From Verrucomicrobiota bacterium (GTDB taxonomy: Bacteria; Verrucomicrobiota; Kiritimatiellia; CAIQIC01), in NCBI GenBank assembly GCA_004321905.1, contig SCQF01000053.1, positions 41,921 to 105,920 on the forward strand: a DNA stretch of 64,000 nt. Direction: 5' to 3'. This document shows positions 43,790 through 51,766 of this stretch, one piece after another; position 1 is the first letter of the stretch; every line of letters starts with the position of its first letter. Made by a program: the position numbers and the translations under genes. The notes under the pieces were generated by a model. The model saw nothing but the letters and a program-made list of their open reading frames with translations. It had not been told where the DNA came from and searched no databases.

Positions 43790-45088
43790 ATGTCGCCGTT
43801 ACAAAGTGATCTGGAGCGCTTGTTCACCCGCACGGGCCACGGCATCAAGTTTGGCCTCGAACCCACCGCTGCCCTACTCCACCGACTAGGCGATCCGCAG
43901 ACGGCGTTGGCGCACGTACACGTCGCCGGCACCAACGGCAAAGGCTCCGTCTGCGCGCTGATCGAAAGCGTGCTACGCGCCGCCGGCCACCGCACCGCGC
44001 TCTATACCTCACCGCATCTCGTCCGCTTTAACGAGCGTATTCGCGTCAAGGGCCAGCCGATTGACGACGGGGCGCTCGCCGCCGTATTCCGCGACATCGA
44101 AGCCGCCGACCGTGCACAGGCCGCGACGCCCGGCGGACGCGAACTGACGTTTTTCGAGTTCACCACCGCGCTGGCGTTTGAATATTTCCGCCGCGTGGGC
44201 GCACAGATTTGCGTTTTGGAAACCGGTATGGGCGGACGACTCGACGCGACCAACGTGGTCACGCCGCTGGTTGCGGTGATTACAAGGATTGACCTTGAGC
44301 ACACCGCTTTTCTTGGAAAAACACTGACGGAAATCGCCGGCGAAAAGGCCGGCATCATCAAGCCCGGACGGCCCGTCGTCTGCGGCCAGATGACGGAAGA
44401 AGCGCGCACGGTGATCCGCCGCGTCGCCCACGAACGCGGTGCGCGCTTTATCGCCGTCGAGGAAGCCGTCGGCGTGCGGCGGATGGCACAGACTTGGGAT
44501 GGCCAGAAGGTGAAAATTGAGACGGCGAACGCCTCCTATCCGCCGATTACCGTACCGCTGCTCGGCGCGCACCAACTGGAGAACATCGCGCTCGCCGCCG
44601 CCACGCTGGAATTACTGAACGATCTCTCACCGTTCGGCTGGGACGACAAAAGGTTGCGTACCGGTTTGGCGGACGTGCAGTGGCCGGGCCGCTGTCAGGT
44701 GCTTGAACGGCAACCGATCACGCTGCTCGACGTCGCGCACAATCCCAATGGTGCGACGGCCTTGGCCGCGACGTTGCGCGAACTGGCCGGCAAAACGCCC
44801 GTCGGTTTGGTCTGCGGAATGTTGGGCGATAAAGATGCCGGCGGTTTCTTCAAGGCGCTCGCGCCACACGTGCAGAAGTGTTGGGCCGTACCGCTACCAA
44901 GCGAGCGTAATATGCCGGCGGCACAATTACGCGCCGCCATTGAAACAGCGGGACTGAAAGCCGATTTCCAATCCTTGGAAAACGCACTCGCTGCTGCCCG
45001 CGCGTGGGCTGTGCAAAATCAAGGCCTCGTCTGCATCGCCGGCTCGCTCGTGCTCGCCGGCGAAGTGCTGCGCACGGCGGGCGCCTGA
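43790..45088 (+). CDS. folC: Folylpolyglutamate synthase / dihydrofolate synthase
   Basis: Mur-ligase-fold enzyme of 432 residues that adds glutamate to dihydropteroate and folates. ATP-binding HVAGTNGKGSVCALIES (about 43-59), YTSPHLVRFNERI, FFEFTTALAFEYF, LETGMGGRLDATNVV, TRIDLEHTAFLGKT and DVAHNPNGATALA are present in family order. The frame opens far upstream; ATG at 43790 begins the normal MSPLQSDLERLF. Oddity: a palindrome copy lies inside the gene at 44965-44982 and encodes DFQSLEN near residue 395. Confidence 0.94.
   Translation: MSPLQSDLERLFTRTGHGIKFGLEPTAALLHRLGDPQTALAHVHVAGTNGKGSVCALIESVLRAAGHRTALYTSPHLVRFNERIRVKGQPIDDGALAAVFRDIEAADRAQAATPGGRELTFFEFTTALAFEYFRRVGAQICVLETGMGGRLDATNVVTPLVAVITRIDLEHTAFLGKTLTEIAGEKAGIIKPGRPVVCGQMTEEARTVIRRVAHERGARFIAVEEAVGVRRMAQTWDGQKVKIETANASYPPITVPLLGAHQLENIALAAATLELLNDLSPFGWDDKRLRTGLADVQWPGRCQVLERQPITLLDVAHNPNGATALAATLRELAGKTPVGLVCGMLGDKDAGGFFKALAPHVQKCWAVPLPSERNMPAAQLRAAIETAGLKADFQSLENALAAARAWAVQNQGLVCIAGSLVLAGEVLRTAGA
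44965..44982. repeat. Palindrome copy inside folC
   Basis: TTTCCAATCCTTGGAAAA in frame, encoding FQSLEN in the C-terminal domain. Single copy; could be chance or an element accepted in frame. Confidence 0.7.
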
Positions 45089-45338
45089 CTTCCCGGCGAA
45101 TCAGGTGAGAGTAGCACCCTGCGCGCGCTCCAAGGTTGGTTCGCCGCGCTCCTGCTGCTGTGGGTCGGCGGCGCTTCCGCGATGACGCGGCCCATCGTGA
45201 CGCCGGACCGGGCCAGCCGCGCGCCGGCCACCAACAACCCACCCGACCGCCCACGTGGTGCACTTGGTCCTTGCATCGGCTGCCTTGGAAATTCGCAAAA
45301 ACTTGCCTCCGCCCAAAGCGCTGCCATAATCCGCCGCC

Positions 45339-46070
45339 ATGTCCACGGATGAACTAACCGGCGCGACGGGCGAAAAGCGCCCGCCGAATTTGCCGTTACG
45401 GCCCGACCAACTCATTTCGCTGGCGCGCGGTTTTGCGTGGATGGGCTGGGGTCTACTCGCGACTTTTCTACTACTGCTCGGTTTGCTGGAATGGCATCTG
45501 CCGCGCCTGCTGGCCGGACTGCCATCTTACGCCATTGGCGCGACCCTCACGCTGTTCGGCGGCATGTTGTGGTGGCGCGCCGCTGAACAAACACGTCCAT
45601 GGCAGCGCCACGCGCGCTTGGCCGTGGCGTTGGCCGCGCTGCAAATCTATTTTGCGCCGTTCGTGCGGTGGTGGCGCCACGATCTCAACGATATTCAACT
45701 TTATCTCAACAGCATGGCGCTGCCGGCCTGCCTGATGTTGCTGGCGTGGACTCTTGCGCGCCAAGCCGAGGAGACGGGCCGGATGCTCGCCGATCACGCG
45801 CTCGTGACGGAAGCGCGCCTCGGTCGCCGCACGTTGATTTTGCCGGTGTTGGCGCTGACGATGCTGCTCGCGGCCTACGAAACCGCCGTACTCGCCGATA
45901 TGCCGCTGCCGAAGCCGATCTCCGTCGCACTGCCCGGCATGGCCATGCCGCCGTGGCTGATGGCAGCATATTTGGGCGCAATTTCCATGACCGTCAGCCT
46001 CTGCTGGCGCGCCACGCATGCCTGCCACCACGCGCTGGTGCAATCCGCCAAGTTGTCGGGAAAATCATGA
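45339..46070 (+). CDS. Polytopic membrane protein, unknown function
   Basis: A 243-residue protein with an N-terminal hydrophilic stretch (1-30) and about six membrane segments (LLATFLLLLGLLEW, AIGATLTLFGGMLWW, LPVLALTMLLAAYETAV, LMAAYLGAISMTVSLC and others). I recognise no family. Its stop overlaps the start of the next gene (ATGA), so the two are coupled and probably act together in the membrane. Confidence 0.6.
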   Translation: MSTDELTGATGEKRPPNLPLRPDQLISLARGFAWMGWGLLATFLLLLGLLEWHLPRLLAGLPSYAIGATLTLFGGMLWWRAAEQTRPWQRHARLAVALAALQIYFAPFVRWWRHDLNDIQLYLNSMALPACLMLLAWTLARQAEETGRMLADHALVTEARLGRRTLILPVLALTMLLAAYETAVLADMPLPKPISVALPGMAMPPWLMAAYLGAISMTVSLCWRATHACHHALVQSAKLSGKS

Positions 46071-46771
46071 GCGGCGCCATGTTGCGGTTTCTGAAATTTC
46101 TGATCGGGCTGGCGCTGATTCCGGCGTGCGTCGCGGCAACACGCGCGGCGCTCAAGCTGGTGCTGGCGCTCAAGCCGCTGGAAGGCTTCAACGCGTCAGC
46201 GTGGGGCTTCGTCATCGGCTTCGCGTTCTGGGTGTTCCTCTACCTTGCGCTATCCGCGCCAATCCGCACCTATGTCCTCGCCCACGAACTGACCCACGCG
46301 CTCTGGGGCTTGGCGATGGGCGCGCGCGTCAAGCGGATGAAAGTTTCCAGCGCCGGCGGCAGCGTCACGCTGACCAAATCCAACGTACTCATCACGCTCG
46401 CGCCCTACTTTTTCCCGCTCTATACGATTCTCGTCGTCATCGCCTACCTGGCGTGCGGACGGTTCTTCGACCTACGCACCTACCACCCGTTCTGGCTCGG
46501 CCTGATGGGCCTGACGTGGGCGTTCCACCTGACGTTCACGTTGCACGCGCTGCGGCAGCGCCAGCCTGACATTTTGGAGCATGGCCGCGTTTTCTCGTGG
46601 ACGCTGATCTACCTCATCAACATGCTGACGCTCGGCGTCTGGATCGTCGTCATCGCCTCGCCGTCGCTCGCCGACTTTGGCGGACTGCTCCTGCGCGAGT
46701 TGCGCTGGGCGCTTGAAGAATATACCGCGCTGCTGGATATCATCCGCCACGGCATTCATTTGCTGATTTGA
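46067..46771 (+). CDS. Membrane protein with HExxH motif (M50-like)
   Basis: A 234-residue polytopic membrane protein. The sequence YVLAHELTHALWGLAMGA (about 66-83) places an HExxH zinc-protease motif at the start of a membrane helix, as in M50 site-2 proteases, although the second M50 motif (NxxPxxPLDG-type) is not evident: LAPYFFPLYTI is the only related segment. It may be a degenerate or distinct intramembrane peptidase-like protein. Coupled to the upstream membrane gene by a 4-base overlap; a longer frame from 45599 is only read-through of another frame. Confidence 0.6.
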   Translation: MSGAMLRFLKFLIGLALIPACVAATRAALKLVLALKPLEGFNASAWGFVIGFAFWVFLYLALSAPIRTYVLAHELTHALWGLAMGARVKRMKVSSAGGSVTLTKSNVLITLAPYFFPLYTILVVIAYLACGRFFDLRTYHPFWLGLMGLTWAFHLTFTLHALRQRQPDILEHGRVFSWTLIYLINMLTLGVWIVVIASPSLADFGGLLLRELRWALEEYTALLDIIRHGIHLLI

Positions 46772-46780
46772 AACGCACTG

Positions 46781-46827
46781 TTTCCAAGGCTTGGAAAAAC
46801 CATCGTTTCACTTTTCCAACCCTTGGA
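46781..46827. repeat. Paired palindrome (M50-like gene/sppA)
   Basis: Copies at 46781-46798 and 46812-46827; core centres 32 bp apart. Confidence 0.9.
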
Positions 46828-46926
46828 CTTGTCCGCCGTAACTCTTGAGCGAAGGCGGAAAACCCGCCACCCGCGGTTGCACCGTCAAGGGCTTTGGCGT
46901 AAAATGCCGCAACAGGAGATGAAAAC

Positions 46927-47952
46927 ATGGACGTAAAAACAAAATGTTCCCATACCGGTTTTTGGATCGCTTTGATTTTGCTCGGCACCGGACTCGGCAT
47001 CAGCGCGTTGATGAACCTCGGCCTCATCGTCGGCATGGCGGTCAGCCATGTGCCCCGACCGGATTTTGCCGCGCGCGGCGGCGAAGACGAATATCCCCGG
47101 CTGGTCGAGCGCTGGTCCTACGGCAAGGGACGAGCCAAAGCCATCCGCATCGAACTCGAAGGCGCGATCTTCCGCGAACGCGTGGACGGGCTGTTTTCCT
47201 CCTCGCGCTATGACAAGGTCGAGGAAATTTTGCGCCAGATTCGCGCCGCGCAAGCCGACGACACCGTACGCGCGATCATTCTGGAAGTGGATTCTCCCGG
47301 CGGTGCAATCACGCCGAGCGATGAAATTTATCGCGCACTGCAACACTTCAAGCAGAACGGCCACGAGCGCAAAGTCGTCGTATTTGTCCGCGATCTCGCG
47401 GCGTCCGGCGGCTACTATGTTTCCATGGCGGCGGACCGTATCATCGCCGAGCCAACCGCCGTGGTCGGTTCCATCGGCGTGATCGCACAGTCGCTCAACT
47501 GGAAAGGCTTGAGCGAAAAGATCGGCATCACCGATGTGACGATCAAATCCGGTGCGAACAAGGACCTGCTCAATCCGTTCCACGACGTACCCCCAGAACA
47601 GCGCGCGCTACTGCAAGCGCTGATTGACGATATGTATAACCGCTTCCTCGGTATCGTGGTCAAGGGTCGGAAGCTCGACGCGGCCTCCTTCAAGCCGCTC
47701 GCCGATGGCCGCGTCTTCACGGCCGACGAAGCGCTCAAACTTAAACTGGTGGATGAGCTCGGCTATTTCGATCAAGCGCTCGCCGCCACGCGCAAGCTGC
47801 TGGGCGAAAAAAATCTGCGGGTGATGCGCTATGAGCAACCGTCCGACTTCTTTGGTCTCTTTGCCTCCGCGAGCGGCCCGCAACAGCTACTGCATAACTT
47901 GGATCCGCTACAGGCCGAGAAAGTTCGTCTGATGTATCTCTGGCGCCCTTGA
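46927..47952 (+). CDS. sppA: Signal peptide peptidase SppA (short form)
   Basis: Membrane-bound S49 serine protease that degrades released signal peptides. The 341-residue product has one N-terminal membrane segment (about 12-38) and a single protease domain: SPGG in VDSPGGAITPS, the nucleophile in DLAASGGYYVSMAADRI (Ser160), GSIGVIAQ, and the likely general-base lysine in SGANKDLL (Lys212). The short form is like that of Bacillus subtilis, not the double-length E. coli enzyme. CAGGAGATG lies a few bases before the ATG. Confidence 0.93.
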   Translation: MDVKTKCSHTGFWIALILLGTGLGISALMNLGLIVGMAVSHVPRPDFAARGGEDEYPRLVERWSYGKGRAKAIRIELEGAIFRERVDGLFSSSRYDKVEEILRQIRAAQADDTVRAIILEVDSPGGAITPSDEIYRALQHFKQNGHERKVVVFVRDLAASGGYYVSMAADRIIAEPTAVVGSIGVIAQSLNWKGLSEKIGITDVTIKSGANKDLLNPFHDVPPEQRALLQALIDDMYNRFLGIVVKGRKLDAASFKPLADGRVFTADEALKLKLVDELGYFDQALAATRKLLGEKNLRVMRYEQPSDFFGLFASASGPQQLLHNLDPLQAEKVRLMYLWRP

Positions 47953-48053
47953 AGAATTTAGCCACGAAAATGCACAAAAAGCTCAAGTTGCCTGACTCTT
48001 TTGTGTTGCTTGTGCTTCTTTGCGGCGATTTTGGGTTTCTATAAAGGAGCTGT

Positions 48054-48347
48054 ATGCATGTGACGTTGGTTCATGTTCAGGTCAAACCCGAACATGCCGT
48101 TGAATTCATCGCCGCCACCCGGCGCAACCACGCAGCTTCTGTTCGTGAACCGGGCAACCGCCGCTTCGATGTGCTGCAAGCACCGGACGATCCTTGCCGC
48201 TTCGTTCTCTACGAAGCCTATGCCACCGCCGCTGATGCCGCCGCGCACAAGCAAACCGCCCATTATCTCGCGTGGCGCGATACCGTCGCCCCCTGGATGG
48301 CCACCCCGCGCCGCGGCGAGCCGATGAAATGCCTCTGTCCGTCATGA
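48054..48347 (+). CDS. Antibiotic biosynthesis monooxygenase (ABM) domain protein
   Basis: A 97-residue single ABM domain: HVTLVHVQVKPEHAVEFIAA, PGNRRFDVLQAPDDPCRFVL, YEAYATAADAAAHKQTAHYL in the ferredoxin-like alpha/beta order. Members include YgiN quinol monooxygenase and the AI-2-processing LsrG; the role here is open. AAAGGAG lies 4 bp before the ATG. The radical SAM gene follows after 30 bp, so co-transcription is possible. Confidence 0.82.
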   Translation: MHVTLVHVQVKPEHAVEFIAATRRNHAASVREPGNRRFDVLQAPDDPCRFVLYEAYATAADAAAHKQTAHYLAWRDTVAPWMATPRRGEPMKCLCPS

Positions 48348-48377
48348 TTTATTCGCTCGGCGGGTGTAGGTTATTAC

Positions 48378-49469
48378 ATGGAAAACAGCTCCTCCAGCGT
48401 GCCGACAAAATACTGGCACAAGTTGCCGGATGGGCGGGTGCAGTGCGACACCTGCCCACGCCATTGCCAACTCAAGAATGGCCGGCGCGGTGTTTGTTTT
48501 GTCCGCGCCTGCGAAAACGACCAGATCGTTCTGACCACCTACGGCCGCTCCAGCGGTTTCTGCATTGATCCGATTGAAAAGAAACCGCTCAACCATTTTC
48601 TGCCCGGCACGGCGATCCTTTCCTTCGGCACCGCCGGCTGCAACCTGACCTGTAAATTCTGCCAGAACTGGCATATCAGCCATTCCCGCGAGATGGAAGT
48701 GCTGGCCGAAGCCGCCACGCCGGAAACCATCGCGCGCGCCGCCCAAACGCTCGGTTGCCGTAGTGTCGCCTTCACCTACAACGATCCGGTTGTCTTCCTC
48801 GAATACGCGGTGGATGTGGCCAAGGCCTGCCACGCGGTCGGCGTCAAAACCGTCGCCGTCACCGCCGGCTATATCTGCGCCGAACCGCGTCGCGATTTTT
48901 TCGCTCACATGGACGCCGCCAACGTGGACCTCAAAGGTTTTACCGACGATTTCTACGCCAAATTTTGCGGCGCGCGTCTGACGCCGGTACTCGAAACGCT
49001 GATCTACCTCGTCCGCGAGACCAAGGTTTGGGTGGAACTCACCACGCTTCTGATCCCCAGCGCGAACGATTCCGACGCCGGGTTGGACGCCATGACCAAA
49101 TGGATTTTCCGCGAACTCGGCCCGCACGTGCCGCTCCACTTCACCGCGTTCCATCCCGCCGGTCAGTTGCTGGATCGTCACCCCACCCCACCAGCGACGT
49201 TGACCCGCGCCCGCGAACTCGCGCTGAAAAACGGACTGCGTTACGTCTTCACCGGCAACGTCCGCGATCCCGCCGGTGCCGCGACCTATTGCCCCGCGTG
49301 CGGCAAGCTCGTCATCGGTCGCGACGGCTACGAGATCACCGCCTGGCATCTCACCGGCGGACGCTGCCAATTTTGCGCCGCGCCGATTGCCGGCGTGTTC
49401 GAGGAGCAGGCCGGCGATTGGGGCGGCGACTGTGTACCGGTGGATATTGAGCGTTTCGTTAACGCGTGA
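48378..49469 (+). CDS. AmmeMemoRadiSam-type radical SAM protein (AmrS-like)
   Basis: A 363-residue radical SAM enzyme. The cluster motif is AGCNLTCKFCQNW (C-x3-C-x2-C, about 93-100). An N-terminal CDTCPRHCQLKNGRRGVC segment and C-terminal CPACGKLVI and CQFCAAP pairs form extra metal sites, as in the AmmeMemoRadiSam family (pyruvate-formate-lyase-activating-like). The usual partners, Memo and AMMECR1, are not in the window, and the reaction of this system is poorly defined. Good match in length and motifs; symbol withheld because partners are absent. Confidence 0.85.
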   Translation: MENSSSSVPTKYWHKLPDGRVQCDTCPRHCQLKNGRRGVCFVRACENDQIVLTTYGRSSGFCIDPIEKKPLNHFLPGTAILSFGTAGCNLTCKFCQNWHISHSREMEVLAEAATPETIARAAQTLGCRSVAFTYNDPVVFLEYAVDVAKACHAVGVKTVAVTAGYICAEPRRDFFAHMDAANVDLKGFTDDFYAKFCGARLTPVLETLIYLVRETKVWVELTTLLIPSANDSDAGLDAMTKWIFRELGPHVPLHFTAFHPAGQLLDRHPTPPATLTRARELALKNGLRYVFTGNVRDPAGAATYCPACGKLVIGRDGYEITAWHLTGGRCQFCAAPIAGVFEEQAGDWGGDCVPVDIERFVNA

Positions 49470-49479
49470 GTTGCGCCAC

Positions 49480-49498
49480 TTTTCCAAGCCTTGGAAAA
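49480..49498. repeat. Single 19-bp palindrome (radical SAM/Nudix)
   Basis: One perfect copy, TTTTCCAAGCCTTGGAAAA, between codirectional genes. Confidence 0.93.
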
Positions 49499-49528
49499 TC
49501 AGCATAAACAATCTATTTTACCGCGCCG

Positions 49529-50077
49529 ATGAACGACGAACTTTTCGAGATTGTGGATGAATCCGGCAAAGTGCTCGGCCTCCGACCGCGCCGTGAGTGT
49601 CACGGCAATCCGGCGCTGATTCACCAAGCCGTACACGTATTGGTCTTCAACCAGCGTGGTGATTTATTTTTGCAGAGGCGCGCCCTGACGAAGGATATTC
49701 AGCCGGGCAAATGGGATTCATCCGTCGGCGGCCACCTGCAGCCGGGCGAGACGCCGGAACAGGCCGCGCGCCGCGAAGCCGAGGAAGAATTGGGGCTGCG
49801 CAACACTGCGTTGCGCTTTGCCTATCAATATCTCTGGCGCTCGCCGCGCGAGACGGAATTGATTCGCACGTTTATGGCCTGCAGCGAGGGCCCTTTTCAA
49901 TTGCAGGCGGAAGAAATTGATGAAGGCCGCTTTTGGTCGCTCGCGGAAATTGAAGCACAACTGGACCGGGATTGCTTCACACCCAATTTTGAGCACGAGT
50001 TCCGCACCTATTCCGCCCAAGTTGGGAAGGCAGCCGCTTTCTGTCAACGGGGTTTTGTTTGCGCAATCCATCGTTGA
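49529..50077 (+). CDS. Nudix hydrolase
   Basis: A 182-residue Nudix protein. The Nudix box reads GHLQPGETPEQAARREAEEE followed by LGL (about 70-92). The N-terminus (LFEIVDESGKVLGLRPRRECHG) and QAVHVLVFNQRGDLFLQRRA resemble the YfcD/isopentenyl-diphosphate-isomerase-like group rather than MutT. Substrate unknown. The gene is separated from the pseudouridine synthase by 36 bp. Confidence 0.87.
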   Translation: MNDELFEIVDESGKVLGLRPRRECHGNPALIHQAVHVLVFNQRGDLFLQRRALTKDIQPGKWDSSVGGHLQPGETPEQAARREAEEELGLRNTALRFAYQYLWRSPRETELIRTFMACSEGPFQLQAEEIDEGRFWSLAEIEAQLDRDCFTPNFEHEFRTYSAQVGKAAAFCQRGFVCAIHR

Positions 50078-50113
50078 CCTCCGCTCGATCCGGTCTCATG
50101 CTGGCGCCGACGC

Positions 50114-51148
50114 ATGACAACCACACAACCTAACGACAAAGCCATGCGGCCGCTACTGGAGTGGCTGCTAGCGCAGTATCCTGATACGCCAAAGACACGA
50201 GCCAAACAATGGATCGCCGCGGGCCGCGTGAGTGTGAACGGGAAAATCATCCGCCTGCCCCATCAATTGCTATCCAATCCCGCAGGCACCTTGGAATTAC
50301 ACGATCGGCGCGCCACGGCGTTGGAGTGCGGACCGACCGGCTGGCAAATTCATCCGCGCGTTACGCTGCTCCACATTGATGCCGCGCTGGCCGTCGTGAA
50401 CAAAGGCCCGGGCCTGCTTGCGGTACCGGCCCAGCACGACGACACCTCCGCGCTCGGCCTGCTGGCTGATTTTTTGACCGGTGCTTTGCGCGCCAATACT
50501 CGCGGCGCGGGCGGACGCGGATATTCTTTACCGCCCGCCTATCGCCGACTCCATCCGCTACCCGTACACCGGCTCGACCAGTACACCAGCGGCGTCTTTT
50601 GTATGGCCATGAATCCAAGCGCACGCCAGCACTTGATCGCCCAACTGCAGACCCGCGCCATGCGCCGCGAGTACGTGGCCTATGTGGAAGGCCGCCCCAC
50701 CCAACCCCGGGGTACCTGGCGGAACTGGTTGAAACTGCGCGACGATGAAATGCGCCAGTTCGTCATCACCGATACAGAGGCCCAGTTGGCCGGAGACGCC
50801 GCGGTCGAGGCGATCACGCACTACGAAGTGCTGACGGAGTTTCCGCTGACCGGCGGCGCCGGCATCGTCAGCAAACTACGCTTTCGACTGGAAACCGGCT
50901 GCAAGCACCAGATTCGCGCCCAAGCCGCCTACGCGGGCCTGCCGTTGGTGGGCGATCATGTTTATAACCGAAAATATCGCGAAAACGCCCCCCAAACTCC
51001 GCGGATTAATTTTCCGCGTCAGGCCCTGCATGCCGCCATGCTGAGTCTGGAGCACCCTGCACCACCCCATGAACGCAGGACGTGGACCGCCGCCTTGCCG
51101 AAGGATTTATTCAAGCTCGAAACCTTGCTCCGCACCGGCCGCATCTAA
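50114..51148 (+). CDS. RluA/RluD-family RNA pseudouridine synthase with S4 domain
   Basis: A 344-residue enzyme. N-terminal S4 RNA-binding domain (RAKQWIAAGRVSVNGKII, about 28-50), then the RluA-type catalytic domain with the HRLDQYTSGVFCMAMN motif (catalytic Asp, about 156), RREYVAYVEGRP, LETGCKHQIRAQAAYAGLP and FPRQALHAAMLSLEHP. Target site (tRNA or 23S rRNA) cannot be read from sequence. Followed by a palindrome pair and a lone receiver domain. Confidence 0.9.
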   Translation: MTTTQPNDKAMRPLLEWLLAQYPDTPKTRAKQWIAAGRVSVNGKIIRLPHQLLSNPAGTLELHDRRATALECGPTGWQIHPRVTLLHIDAALAVVNKGPGLLAVPAQHDDTSALGLLADFLTGALRANTRGAGGRGYSLPPAYRRLHPLPVHRLDQYTSGVFCMAMNPSARQHLIAQLQTRAMRREYVAYVEGRPTQPRGTWRNWLKLRDDEMRQFVITDTEAQLAGDAAVEAITHYEVLTEFPLTGGAGIVSKLRFRLETGCKHQIRAQAAYAGLPLVGDHVYNRKYRENAPQTPRINFPRQALHAAMLSLEHPAPPHERRTWTAALPKDLFKLETLLRTGRI

Positions 51149-51160
51149 CGTCACGCTGGA

Positions 51161-51210
51161 TTTTCCAAGGCTTGGAAACGGGAATATGTCGTTTTCCCAA
51201 ACCTTGGAAA
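51161..51210. repeat. Paired palindrome (pseudouridine synthase/receiver gene)
   Basis: Copies at 51161-51178 and 51192-51210; core centres 32 bp apart. Confidence 0.92.
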
Positions 51211-51303
51211 CCCCTGAAAAACTTTCGTCGTATCACCGCTTTGTTGGCATGTTCACTGCTTAAAATTAAAGACGAAGCTCAAATTTCGCACGAAAGGTTA
51301 CTT

Positions 51304-51681
51304 ATGGTAAACACGCTATTGGTCATAGATGACGGCGAGAACATGGAAGCGCTGCTCGGCAGGGCGGCCCAGCTATATATGCCCGACCTGAAAATCATCG
51401 GCGCGAAGACGGGCGCGGAGGGGTTGGGAAAAGCCCGCGCAGCGCAGCCGCAGGCGGTGGTGCTGGACGTCAAACTTCCGGATGTTGATGGGTTCGAGGT
51501 CTGCCGCCAACTGCGCGCGGATCCGCTCACCAAAAACGCATGTATCATTATGATTTCCGGCGTGGCCCGCGAACCCAGCGACGTCGTAAAAGGCGAAAGA
51601 GCCGGTGCTGATGATTATATTTTCAAACCCTTTAACATCACCGACCTGCTAACACGCCTGGAAAAACTGCTGAAACGCTAA
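51304..51681 (+). CDS. Stand-alone response-regulator receiver domain
   Basis: A 125-residue CheY-like receiver with no output domain: acidic pair DD (9-10), phospho-acceptor Asp in AVVLDVKLPDVDGF (Asp55), Ser in IIMISGVA and Lys in DYIFKPF. No histidine kinase is near. The frame is open to 51082 through the repeat pair; ATG at 51304 gives the standard start NTLLVIDD and has AAAGGTTA before it. It may act by protein contact or as a phosphorelay intermediate. Confidence 0.9.
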   Translation: MVNTLLVIDDGENMEALLGRAAQLYMPDLKIIGAKTGAEGLGKARAAQPQAVVLDVKLPDVDGFEVCRQLRADPLTKNACIIMISGVAREPSDVVKGERAGADDYIFKPFNITDLLTRLEKLLKR

Positions 51682-51715
51682 TTCGTCTGTCCCGCCCCGG
51701 CAATTGCGTAGAAAG

Positions 51716-51766
51716 TTTTCCAATCCTTGAAAACATACGGCGTGAAATTTCCCAAACCTTGGAAAA
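51716..51766. repeat. Paired palindrome (receiver gene/gatB, convergent)
   Basis: Copies at 51716-51733 (one base lost in the right arm) and 51748-51766; core centres 32 bp apart; adjacent to the gatB stop codon. Confidence 0.9.

Noticed and set aside
45119..45350. Short frame with signal-peptide-like start (GWFAALLLLWVGGASA) before the membrane pair
   Set aside because: Only a CTG start without a Shine-Dalgarno, no family, and it overlaps the next gene; suggestive but not supportable.
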